Assembly (NCBI GenBank): GCA_002410325.1
Contig: DHRK01000071.1
Span: 1 to 16,361 of the forward strand
From: Syntrophomonas sp. UBA5314
GTDB taxonomy: Bacteria > Bacillota > Syntrophomonadia > Syntrophomonadales > Syntrophomonadaceae
DNA: 16,361 nucleotides
Reading direction: 5' to 3'
Shown: positions 7,598-13,663 of the stretch, in pieces
Layout: each line of letters starts with the position of its first letter
How positions within the stretch are numbered: the first letter of the stretch is position 1
The notes under the pieces: generated by a model
What the model saw: the letters and a program-made list of their open reading frames with translations, nothing else
The model's database searches: none
Told to the model about the DNA's origin: nothing
Program-made: the position numbers and the translations under genes

Positions 7598-8269
7598 ATG
7601 GCTATAAAGAGTTTCGAAGGCGACACCTTCATGGCCTATACCGACATAGCGGGATTTCGGAAAATGATGCGCAGCGGAAAGGCCTTGGAGGCCCTGGATG
7701 CCTTTTATTCAGGGGGATATAAGACTTTAAAGAAACAGGTCTCGAAAAAGATAAGAATCGACGGATTCTTTATTTCCGACTGCGGGGTGCTCTTCACCCG
7801 GAATTCCGGAGCATCCAAAGTAGATGAACTGCAGGCTCTGCTCGGTGTAGTAAAGGAAATAAACCAGCTGATGGCGAGAAGCGGGTTTATGCTGATGACC
7901 TCCATAGCCTATGGGTTTTTTAAATACGAAGACCGCATCGACCTGGAAATGATCAAGCAGAACGCCGTGGAAGGCGGGGCCTACGTCAAAACCTATGTCG
8001 ACAATGAAGCCGATCTGCCCAAGATTCATCCCGGCCAGTGCCGGATAATCCGCGAGGATCTGCCGGAAGAAGTGGCTGATGCCATAGCGAGTGGAAAGGG
8101 GACCGGTGAGCTCTCCCTGATTAAGAAATACAAGTCGCGCAACCATTATTACTACTGGTGGATGGCCAAGGAAGCGGATGGCATTACTTCGGTGGAAAAT
8201 ATGTACAACAATCTCGAAGACGTCATGTACTGGGGCCTGATGGAAAAGATCAGGTTGAACCTCAGCTAA
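7598..8269 (+). CDS. Protein with class III nucleotide-cyclase-like fold (putative)
   Basis: This encodes 223 residues and is soluble. The N-terminal half resembles a guanylate/adenylate cyclase homology domain. It has AYTDIAGFRK with an aspartate at 16, and FISDCGVLF with an aspartate at 61. The spacing and surroundings match the two metal-binding aspartates of class III cyclases. A SIAYGFFKY segment and VEGGAYVKTYVD follow where the domain normally continues. The C-terminal third is rich in Tyr and Trp (HYYYWWM) and is not recognised. The canonical substrate-recognition and transition-state residues are not evident, so it may be a degenerate or divergent cyclase. GGAGG is 6 bases before the ATG. 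It is probably separate from the liv operon and is convergent with the YgbA gene, 1 bp apart. Confidence 0.5.
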   Translation: MAIKSFEGDTFMAYTDIAGFRKMMRSGKALEALDAFYSGGYKTLKKQVSKKIRIDGFFISDCGVLFTRNSGASKVDELQALLGVVKEINQLMARSGFMLMTSIAYGFFKYEDRIDLEMIKQNAVEGGAYVKTYVDNEADLPKIHPGQCRIIREDLPEEVADAIASGKGTGELSLIKKYKSRNHYYYWWMAKEADGITSVENMYNNLEDVMYWGLMEKIRLNLS

Positions 8270-8270
8270 T

Positions 8271-8594
8271 CTAATCCACCTTGCTTTTAAACCGCTTGCG
8301 GTAAAAATAGCGCAAAGACAACAGGGGACTGTGCCAGAGCATCTTGGGCCCGGAATAGCGCATTACCTGCTTTATGGATTCGCGCATGTCCTTTTTGTAG
8401 CAGTGCTTCCGGCACTTTGAGCATACCGGCTTCCTATCTCCATAAAAGCACTTTTCAATGCGCTGCCGGGCGTATTGGGACAACCCGGCGCATTCAGCGC
8501 ACAACTCTCCAGATTGGCTGCCGTGCTTATCATGACAATATATCTCTAACATGGTATCCAATGTTTTGGTCTCAAGATGCCTGGAGTACGCCAT
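8271..8594 (-). CDS. ygbA: YgbA-family protein (nitrous oxide-stimulated promoter family)
   Basis: This encodes 107 residues with seven cysteines at 20, 32, 35, 49, 58, 61 and 65, in the family pattern EIYC, LCAEC, YARQRIEKC, VCSKCRKHCYK, followed by VMRYSGPKML and HPLLSLRY-like HSPLLSLRY. In enterobacteria ygbA is induced by nitric oxide through NsrR and helps growth under nitrosative stress; the biochemical activity is unclear. The cysteines suggest metal or Fe-S binding (inference). The ATG at 8594 with GTGAGGG just upstream is preferred over a GTG four codons earlier (8606), which would overlap that site. It is probably monocistronic. No NsrR-type site was recognised upstream. Confidence 0.85.
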   Translation of the reverse strand: MAYSRHLETKTLDTMLEIYCHDKHGSQSGELCAECAGLSQYARQRIEKCFYGDRKPVCSKCRKHCYKKDMRESIKQVMRYSGPKMLWHSPLLSLRYFYRKRFKSKVD

Positions 8595-8718
8595 AAAAAC
8601 CCTCACAAACTGATTACCGGAGCGCCCCCATCTAGCTTGAGCTTCCCCGAAATCATTTTCCTTCTTCCTTATAAATTCTACTGAAATCAGTTCTTCTAGT
8701 CGATATGATTACGAAAGG

Positions 8719-8727
8719 TGGTATAAT
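8719..8727 (+). promoter_or_regulatory. Extended -10 promoter for the micro-ORF pair
   Basis: TGGTATAAT is a perfect extended -10 element. The -35 position (about 8699-8704) is weak, which is common for extended -10 promoters. Transcription would start near 8734, just ahead of the ribosome site at 8739-8743. Confidence 0.65.
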
Positions 8728-8751
8728 TTGCCTCAGGTAGGAGTTTTAAGC

Positions 8752-8874
8752 TTGCATGCGAAAGGATACTTCTATAATCGTCAACCTGGTTGGGCCAGGG
8801 ATATAAAGTTGTCAGTCAACAGTATGCATTGGAGATTAAAAGGAAGAATGGTGAACAAAAATGGAAGGAACTAA
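8752..8874 (+). CDS. Micro-ORF, 40 residues, basic, unknown
   Basis: This encodes 40 residues from a TTG start: basic and aromatic, with KGYFYNRQPGW near the start, then RDIKLSVNSMHWRLKGRM. TAGGAG lies about 9 bases upstream, downstream of an extended -10 promoter. Its stop falls 14 bases inside the next small gene, suggesting coupling. No family is recognised and a TTG start makes the call uncertain. It could instead be a leader RNA. It may also start at the internal ATG codons at 8824 or 8848. Confidence 0.4.
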   Translation: MHAKGYFYNRQPGWARDIKLSVNSMHWRLKGRMVNKNGRN

Positions 8875-8986
8875 AACTATTCTAAAAATCCTTGCTGTCA
8901 TAATCGCTATTGGCTTTATCGGCGTCCTGATTGGGGAAGGAATAAGAATTTACAAAACCAAAATGATGAAAGATAAAAGTGATTGA
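8861..8986 (+). CDS. Small single-helix membrane protein, 41 residues
   Basis: This encodes 41 residues: a short N-terminus (MEGTKT), one hydrophobic helix at about residues 7-29 (ILKILAVIIAIGFIGVLIG) and a basic tail (KTKMMKDK). It looks like a membrane-anchored small protein. GGTGA lies 6 bases before the ATG, and the gene overlaps the preceding micro-ORF by 14 bases in another frame. No homologue is recognised. The pair sits between the YgbA gene and a tRNA and has its own promoter. Clear helix-plus-charged-tail architecture makes it more believable than its length suggests. Confidence 0.55.
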   Translation: MEGTKTILKILAVIIAIGFIGVLIGEGIRIYKTKMMKDKSD

Positions 8987-9097
8987 AAACCGGGACGCCA
9001 AACCACTGCTTTTTGGGAGGCTTTTAAAAAACGCTGCTCTATAAACGCCGTCATCAGACGCTGACACAAGATAGAAAGCTAAATATTTCGGAACTTC

Positions 9098-9126
9098 TTG
9101 ACTAATATAGAGTTCTATTATAAAAT
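9098..9126 (+). promoter_or_regulatory. Promoter of tRNA-Pro
   Basis: TTGACT (9098-9103), a 17-base spacer and TAAAAT (9121-9126) form a good housekeeping promoter ending 11 bases before the tRNA. Confidence 0.75.
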
Positions 9127-9137
9127 ATTCTTTGCGT

Positions 9138-9215
9138 CGGGGTGTAGCTCAGTTTGGTATGAGCGCTACGTTGGGGACGTAGAGGCCGCTGGTTCAAATC
9201 CAGTCACTCCGACCA
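9138..9215 (+). tRNA. tRNA-Pro (anticodon GGG), CCA encoded
   Basis: The cloverleaf folds by eye. The acceptor stem is CGGGGTG (9138-9144) with CACTCCG (9205-9211), one G-U pair. The D-stem is GCTC/GAGC, the anticodon stem CTACG/CGTAG with loop TTGGGGA, and the T-arm GCTGG-TTCAAAT-CCAGT. Discriminator A is followed by encoded CCA. Anticodon GGG at 9173-9175 reads proline CCC and CCU codons. It has its own promoter and terminator. Everything to its right up to about 15.5 kb looks like accessory DNA, so its 3' end may be an integration site. Confidence 0.95.
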
Positions 9216-9280
9216 TTCTCTATTTTTCGGGGTTTTACGAACATAGTGGTAATCCTGCGACCAGATTATCAGACCAGCGA

Positions 9281-9327
9281 TCACTCTGTTTTGGTTAAAA
9301 AATTACCAAAAGAGGAGTGGTTTTTTT
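9281..9327 (+). terminator. Terminator after tRNA-Pro
   Basis: Arms TCACTC (9281-9286) and GAGTGG (9315-9320) pair. An inner TTTTGGT/ACCAAAA stem lies across a small internal loop, and seven T residues follow (9321-9327). This is a strong rho-independent terminator 66 bases past the tRNA. Confidence 0.85.
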
Positions 9328-9357
9328 GTTGCTTAAATTTGCCATCAAGGACTTTAT

Positions 9358-9509
9358 CTCAAGTTTGCGGGTTTTAATTAAAGACACTCGGAATAAAAGG
9401 TGTTTCCGGGGAATGAGTGCAAACGTACCACTACACTATCTGTAATGGTATGGTTTACCACTTATAGCCTTCCGTATACTGGATTTTGCCCCAAACCCGC
9501 AAACTTGAG
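9358..9509. repeat. 152-bp element with 17-bp perfect terminal inverted repeats (MITE-like)
   Basis: CTCAAGTTTGCGGGTTT (9358-9374) and its exact reverse complement (9493-9509) enclose 118 bp that hold no gene. The right arm ends one base before the stop codon of the minus-strand gene at 9510. The size and perfect ends fit a miniature inverted-repeat element or an IS remnant. No convincing target duplication is seen beyond a possible TTA. The other bases from 9216 to 9357 hold only the tRNA terminator. Confidence 0.6.
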
Positions 9510-10205
9510 TTAGAGTTTAGCAATAGAATCTAGACGGTCGGTAAGCTCACTAATATTTTCATTAATAGCTTCAAGTTCCCTAAATACCAGGGATATACTC
9601 ATATTTAATAGGTTTTCGCTAATGGGACTAACGATTTCCTTAACAAGTTCCTGGCGCAAATCAAATTCTTGTAAAAGAATATCAGTAAGACTATTAATGC
9701 TAATTTGCCTCCGGGCAACTGCTTCATAATGATGCTTAAGGAATACGAAAACCCTATATGAAGATTTTGCGTCTTTAAATCCTGTAAGAGATACGAAATC
9801 AGATAAATTTTGCCGTTGAAAATCATTATATAGAATTACATGCTCTAAAATAAAGGCAACTGTTTTCTTGAGGTTAGTTTTTTTCATTTTTGATAAAATC
9901 TTTGCGTCTAGGTATGGGCTGGCCAGAGGAGCACAAAAATCTATTAAAGCTATAGCAACTATTTTATCTAATCCCGCGTTAATAAGCTCTTTCTCAACAG
10001 TGTTTATTTCGGCATTGGTTTGGACTATTAATTCTGTAATTGAGTTTGTTAGCGATTCAAACTTATCCGATTCTTCAGGCGAAAATGATAGATTCTCCTC
10101 TTTGTCTGTTAACCAATCAATTATATTAATCTGAACATCTTTATCCAACGAGTTAAACCATTGGCATAATTCTACGAGCTTTTGTTGATTAAATCTTGCT
10201 TCCAC
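9510..10205 (-). CDS. Unknown helical protein, third gene of toxin-antitoxin-like operon
   Basis: This encodes 231 residues, soluble and mostly alpha-helical. It is Glu-, Asn- and Leu-rich, with no catalytic motif I recognise. The last 30 residues (FRELEAINENISELTDRL) look like a short coiled coil. Start GTG at 10205 is chosen because a GGGGGG ribosome site lies 7 bases upstream. The frame stays open further upstream (ATG at 10265), but that would overlap the antitoxin gene by 77 bases. With the chosen start the overlap is 17 bases, which suggests coupling. It may be an additional partner of the antitoxin, or unrelated cargo sharing the promoter. I do not recognise a family. Confidence 0.72.
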   Translation of the reverse strand: MEARFNQQKLVELCQWFNSLDKDVQINIIDWLTDKEENLSFSPEESDKFESLTNSITELIVQTNAEINTVEKELINAGLDKIVAIALIDFCAPLASPYLDAKILSKMKKTNLKKTVAFILEHVILYNDFQRQNLSDFVSLTGFKDAKSSYRVFVFLKHHYEAVARRQISINSLTDILLQEFDLRQELVKEIVSPISENLLNMSISLVFRELEAINENISELTDRLDSIAKL

Positions 10206-10743
10206 TAAGCAACCCCCCTTTAAAAACATTCTCCCTTTGCATTGGTTTTCGTTGAGGGTAATCATGCAGCGGGATTACTGAATCTTTAGTAGTTTCATTT
10301 AGAGGATAATTATTGTATAAATGTTCAGATTTATTGATGGTAATATTAACCTGGTTTCTGGATTTTGTTTCTTTTACTAACTCGGCAATCTTTTCGGTTA
10401 ATTCTAATATTTGCATTTCTAATTTAGCAATCCTATCTTCGAGATTACTGACAACCTGATTATTAGTATCAATAACTGGAGAATTAAAGAAACTAATTTC
10501 AGTATCCAATGCTTCTGCAATTCTGAACACAGTATCTATTCTGGGGAGAGTACCATTTTCGATTCGTGCAATAGCTGATTGTTTCATACCGCACAATTTA
10601 GCTAATTCAGCTTGTGTTAAATTCCTTTTAAGTCTAGCATTAATAAGCTCAGAGGCAAAAAACGAAGAGTTCTTTAATTTTTTAAACTCTTCTTGTGAGT
10701 TTACTGACTGTACAATTTTTTCGAAGTCTTTCCAAGATTTCAT
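10189..10743 (-). CDS. XRE-family antitoxin (HigA-like) with coiled-coil tail
   Basis: This encodes 184 residues. A helix-turn-helix domain lies at about 33-85, with LTQAELAKLCGMKQSAIARI as the DNA-binding helices and IENGTLPRIDTVFRIAEALD after it, typical of HigA/XRE. A segment at about 98-126 has clear heptads (LEDRIAKLEMQILELTEKI), then a polar Asn-rich tail. Ordinary HigA proteins are about 100 residues, so the extra 80 residues are unusual. GGAGG lies upstream and the ATG overlaps the toxin stop as ATGA. Toxin-first order is normal for higBA. It likely neutralises the toxin and represses the operon at the palindrome at 11189-11224. Confidence 0.88.
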   Translation of the reverse strand: MKSWKDFEKIVQSVNSQEEFKKLKNSSFFASELINARLKRNLTQAELAKLCGMKQSAIARIENGTLPRIDTVFRIAEALDTEISFFNSPVIDTNNQVVSNLEDRIAKLEMQILELTEKIAELVKETKSRNQVNITINKSEHLYNNYPLNETTKDSVIPLHDYPQRKPMQRENVFKGGLLSGSKI

Positions 10744-11147
10744 GTGACTTTACCTCCATTTCGCTCAATAAAGTCTGCCATTAAACGTTCCGCTCGCTCA
10801 ATTTCGCTTTTAGGTGTCTTGTTTTGCTTTTTTGCAAAATAATTCAGTATAACATAGGTGTCTTGATTCCAAATACAAATAAAGAATCTGAAGAAACCTG
10901 TAGGATGTTTAACCCTTATTTGACATAAAGGATATTTTCTACCGGAAAAGAACTCAAAATCTGGTAAACCGTCACGGGTTCCGTTTCGCTTTAAATGGTC
11001 CAATTTACGAAATATAGAGTTAATAAGTGTTTTGCTTGTTTTATCTCCTTGTATGGCTTTATCCTGGAGTAATTCAATAAATTCATAGGTTTCACTGTAT
11101 CCTCTAGTATCTTCATAAAATATTAGATTATATTCAGTGCGGTCCAA
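10740..11147 (-). CDS. RelE/HigB-like (Gp49 family) toxin
   Basis: This encodes 135 residues. It fits the phage-derived Gp49-like/HigB group of RelE-fold toxins. An ETYEFIELL helix lies near residue 20, a helix LINSIFRKLDHLKRNG near 41-56, then strands LPDFEFFSGRKYPLCQIRV and FFRFFICIWNQDTYVILNYF, then KKQNKTPKSEIERA. These toxins usually cut mRNA at the ribosome. The start is TTG at 11147 with GAGGTG upstream; a stop codon lies in frame just beyond it, so no longer start is possible. The stop overlaps the antitoxin ATG by 4 bases. The specific catalytic residues cannot be assigned by eye. Confidence 0.87.
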   Translation of the reverse strand: MDRTEYNLIFYEDTRGYSETYEFIELLQDKAIQGDKTSKTLINSIFRKLDHLKRNGTRDGLPDFEFFSGRKYPLCQIRVKHPTGFFRFFICIWNQDTYVILNYFAKKQNKTPKSEIERAERLMADFIERNGGKVT

Positions 11148-11188
11148 ATCCCCACCTCATTATTTATATGAATATTATCACCAATTAG

Positions 11189-11224
11189 TGATAGTATTAT
11201 AACAATAATGTTATAATACTATCA
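11189..11224 (-). promoter_or_regulatory. Operator palindrome over the toxin-antitoxin promoter
   Basis: A perfect 15-bp inverted repeat (arms 11189-11203 and 11210-11224, core GATAGTATTATAAC) surrounds a 6-base centre. On the minus strand it contains an extended -10, TGTTATAAT. A TTGATA -35 lies 18 bases upstream, with the transcript running into the toxin gene 40-50 bases on. By symmetry the plus strand also reads TGTTATAAT. This is the expected layout for autorepression by the XRE antitoxin. Confidence 0.75.
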
Positions 11225-11370
11225 ATAGTTATATTGGTAGCGATACCGTATTAAATGGAAATTAGTTTAAGACGTGCAGTTTTCGGACCATATTATTATA
11301 AATTCTAGTCAATCGGAAACAGAGTGGCGATAGTTGAAGGGGCTTGAATGTATTCCCTACCATTCAACAA

Positions 11371-11679
11371 TCATTTGGAAAGCAAATAATACCGAAAATC
11401 GCAATAATCAGCACCTTCCATAATGGTTTGGGTCCGCACTAATTTGAGTTGGGGATTAAATCCTCTGGCAAAAGGTTCATCACGACAGCAGGAGAATTCT
11501 ACGCCGAATTCATCTAATCCCAATTCTCGATATTTCTCATAATAGGGACAGCGGAAAACGTTAAAAAAATAGGTTGTTGAAGTTTGTTCTATAACGTCCA
11601 TTTCCCAAATTCCGCCTTCTCCCCAAGTGGCCACCTCATTAACCAATTCATCTATCCCATTCTGGCCCTCGGCCATCAT
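11371..11679 (-). pseudogene. L-2-amino-thiazoline-4-carboxylate hydrolase family, C-terminal fragment
   Basis: About 102 residues match the C-terminal part of the ATC hydrolase family: FFNVFRCPYYEKYRELGL, then EFSCCRDEPFARGFNP and LVRTQTIMEGADYCDFRY. Full proteins are roughly 150-220 residues, so the N-terminal part is missing. No ribosome site precedes the first methionines, and upstream the sequence runs into a jetA fragment on the other strand, with the join near 11680-11697. Some frame remains open past 11679 but does not look like the family. ATC hydrolases act in microbial conversion of 2-aminothiazoline-4-carboxylate towards cysteine. It is probably dead. A 7-bp hairpin lies just past the stop (11344-11367). 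Confidence 0.72.
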
Positions 11680-11696
11680 ATTTTGATCACGCTGAA

Positions 11697-11978
11697 ATGC
11701 TTCTTGCTGATTTATTTCCTTTTTATGTTGATAAAGAAAAATTGAAAGACCAAATCGGGTATATACTACAAACCCAGGATAGGATTGCGCTATCCCAAGT
11801 AATTGAGCATTATCCCCTAAAGTTAGGCCTTAGCGAGTTAGTTAATTATCTTGTCATTGCCAGTGAGAGTAACCAAGCCACTTTTTATCCTGACGATCTA
11901 GAGGAAGTATCCTGGACAGATGAAGATGGGAAAAAGCGAGCAGCAAGGATGGCTAAAGTCATTTTCAGCCGGGTTTAG
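11697..11978 (+). pseudogene. jetA: JetA (DUF3375, Wadjet/MksF-like) C-terminal fragment
   Basis: About 93 residues resemble the very end of DUF3375/JetA: VDKEKLKDQIGYIL, then QVIEHYPLKLGLSELVNYL, and the closing WTDEDGKKRAARMAKVIFSR. Whole JetA is near 480-500 residues, so roughly four fifths is gone. There is no ribosome site, and an in-frame stop at 11640 closes the frame upstream. JetA is the kleisin-like subunit of the SMC-type JetABCD complex, which cuts invading plasmids. Identification rests on remembered family patterns. It is strengthened by the adjacent JetC-like N-terminus in the right order and strand. Confidence 0.62.
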
Positions 11979-11993
11979 GAGCAGGGGGGGATT

Positions 11994-12017
11994 GTGAATA
12001 TGAGTTATTCGGATGAA
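11994..12017 (+). pseudogene. Possible jetB start codons joined into jetC
   Basis: Just after the jetA stop, a GGGGGG ribosome site precedes GTG/ATG codons reading VNMSYSDEL, then the frame breaks. In JetABCD loci, jetB (DUF4194) follows jetA directly. I infer these are its first codons. A deletion then joined them, near GATGAATTGGGG, to the start of the jetC remnant. The sequence is too short to prove identity. Confidence 0.35.
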
Positions 12018-12489
12018 TTGGGGTACTTTTCATGATAGAGTCTGGCTTTTTTCACCTCAGGGGGAAACTTCGCTTTTAACCGGTGATGTCGGTTCAGGAA
12101 AATCAACCCTGGTCGACGCTTTGGCGACACTTTTGGTCCCACCCAGGAAAGTTGCCTACAACAAAGCGGCTGACTCAAGCGCTAAAGAACGTTCTGTAAC
12201 TTCCTATGTCAGGGGTTCTTTTGGGCAGAAAAGGACTTCCGAAGGAACTGGGCAGCCAGATTCCTTGCGGGATACCAGTCGTTATTCTGTCTTGTTGGCA
12301 ACATTTGAGAATCAAGGTTTATCCCAGTTTGTTACTTTGGCTCAATTCTTTTGGTTTCAGGATGCTCAAAAACCTCCCGCTCGTTTTTATGTTGTTGCCG
12401 ACCGAGAAATGTGGATCGCCCAAGACTTTTCTAAGTTTGATCGGGATACTCGGGTACTTAAAAAAAGGCAGCTTTGCATTCTCCTGTAA
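12013..12489 (+). pseudogene. jetC: JetC (SMC/MukB-like ATPase, Wadjet) N-terminal fragment
   Basis: About 150 residues match the N-terminus of JetC (COG4913-type ATPase). NWGTFHDRVW is at the start and Walker A GDVGSGKS at 24-31. Then come LVDALATLLVPPRKVAYNKA, an ERSVTSYVRGSFG segment, and RYSVLLATFENQG. Intact JetC is about 1100 residues. The first dozen or so residues seem missing, replaced by the jetB stub. The frame ends after DTRVLKKR in a run of A residues (12460-12466), where it joins an unrelated fragment. Without the second ATPase half and coiled coils it cannot work. The retained Walker A and good codon preservation suggest fairly recent loss. Confidence 0.8.
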
Positions 12490-12641
12490 TGGGTTGCCGC
12501 AACATGGCGCTGAACGTATTGAACGATTGGAAAGAAAATGGAGCGAAACTCCCATATTCTATAACTGAATGTTTGTTATGGTTGCAGAGATGTGAAGTCG
12601 ACGAAGAAATAAAAAAACGAATAACCGATCTCCTGAATTGA
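12462..12641 (+). pseudogene. C-terminal fragment of an unknown helical-repeat-like protein
   Basis: In a third frame, beginning at the A-run where jetC breaks, about 59 codons read like the natural end of a helical protein: HSPVMGCRNMALNVLNDW, then LPYSITECLLWLQRCEVDEE and IKKRITDLLN before TGA. The pattern of paired helices is HEAT-like, but I do not recognise the family. It seems to be what the deletion joined to jetC. After the TGA the same frame continues open for another 50 codons (to 12794), so a nonsense change is possible. Confidence 0.4.
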
Positions 12642-13336
12642 AGGCCACAATTTGCTATTAGAATGCATAGAGAAATGAAGGCCGAAATCCTTACGTATTT
12701 AAATGCCTTGCATCATCCATATAATGGTAAGCTTAAAGAAACTCAGTTGGGTTCTCAAAAGCGTGTATCTAGATTAAACATACATTCCATTTAAAAAGGC
12801 CTAAATTCCGGAATTTTTATTTTTCTGGTATATGAATATGGATCATTAATACGAGATGCTAAGAAAAACAATCTAACCAGGTTGCCGGTTAGCTGCCTGT
12901 TACCAAGCGGCAATTCAAAAGTGCGGTGGGTTATGGACCTTATTGATATTTACAGCAAACCACAAAATGAAAACCGAATTAACATAGGGCAACTTTGTAA
13001 CAGTATTATACTGACTACAATCAGCCTAAATCAAAATATCTACAATCACCACTACTGCATAGAAATCCAATCCGAACCTTGTTCCGGTTGAGGGTAGGGC
13101 GGCAGGAAATGCTGAAAACCGGACTTGAACACGACCACTATGACGCAACGCCAGTTTTACGTATGGTCAGAGGAAGTAAGGAAAAAGCGGGATGAGTGTA
13201 GAACTGGATCGCTCGGCCTTGACAAGTTGCGGGAGCGGGAATGAATAATGAACAGCCTATGATTGAAAGAACCGTTTCATTTATAGCTTTATATGCATAA
13301 TATACTTGACAACCTGTGCCCACAAATTAGGAGGTG
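12642..13336. other. Gene-poor debris region
   Basis: There is no convincing intact gene here. It holds a 43-codon open frame from ATG 12663 to 12794 that is in frame with the preceding remnant. A second stretch without stops (about 12833-13091) contains LPVSCLLPSG and WVMDLIDIYSKP. A third short frame (about 13080-13195) contains LEHDHYDATPVLRMVRG. These look like fragments of lost genes; none has a family I recognise. One copy of a degenerate 32-bp repeat lies at 12769-12800. Confidence 0.45.
12769..12800 (+). repeat. Degenerate 32-bp direct repeat, left copy
   Basis: It matches 15475-15506 at 27 of 32 positions, with the last 13 bases (CATTTAAAAAGGC, bar none) identical. The two copies are 2.7 kb apart in the same orientation, around the ribbon-helix-helix, DUF6809 and MNT/HEPN genes. 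Confidence 0.5.
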
Positions 13337-13525
13337 ATGCTCATTAAGGCACATAAAAAGCCAGGTCCTCATCCCGAAAAACCATTGGACACTATGCTTA
13401 AGTTAAGAGCCGATAAGGAAACCATTGAAAAAATCGAGTATTGCAAGGAAATGCTCAATACAACGCGCTCTGATGTTTTAAGAAAAGGTGTCCATGTGCT
13501 GTATGAGGATCTCCAGAAAAAATGA
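13337..13525 (+). CDS. Ribbon-helix-helix (CopG-like) small protein
   Basis: This encodes 62 residues. A basic, Pro-rich N-terminus (KAHKKPGPHPEKP) leads into a ribbon-helix-helix pattern: strand MLKLRADKET, helix A IEKIEYCKEML, NTTRSDVLRKGVHVLYEDL as turn and helix B. Such proteins bind DNA as dimers; some are antitoxins or element regulators. A near-perfect AGGAGGTGA ends at 13337, so the ATG there is very close to it. The best-spaced in-frame codon is an ATT at 13343, a rare start type. GTG at 13334 overlaps the site. No toxin partner is adjacent. An imperfect 10-bp stem (GGAAGCGGCG/CGCCACTTCC) follows the stop. Confidence 0.72.
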   Translation: MLIKAHKKPGPHPEKPLDTMLKLRADKETIEKIEYCKEMLNTTRSDVLRKGVHVLYEDLQKK

Positions 13526-13663
13526 AAGGAAGCGGCGCCATCCCAACAAGAATCACGCCACTTCCCCCACGCAACTACCTAAAAGGCAAATTGCACAAAT
13601 ATTCTATCATGTGCAAGGCTTTCTTTCAAGGTATTTGCATTATCTGAAAGGAGCTGAATCAGA

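Noticed and set aside
9231..9280. Second copy of the tRNA-Pro 3' end (attachment site)
   Set aside because: I looked for the T-arm and acceptor sequence downstream of the tRNA and elsewhere in the window and did not find a repeat.
11344..11367. TTGAATG/CATTCAA hairpin after the ATC hydrolase fragment
   Set aside because: The stem is 7 bp and AT-rich with no T-run, so it is not convincing as a terminator.
12882..13091. Frame starting LPVSCLLPSG with a DLIDIYSKP segment
   Set aside because: It only has a TTG-type start without a ribosome site and lies amid fragments; kept as debris rather than a gene.
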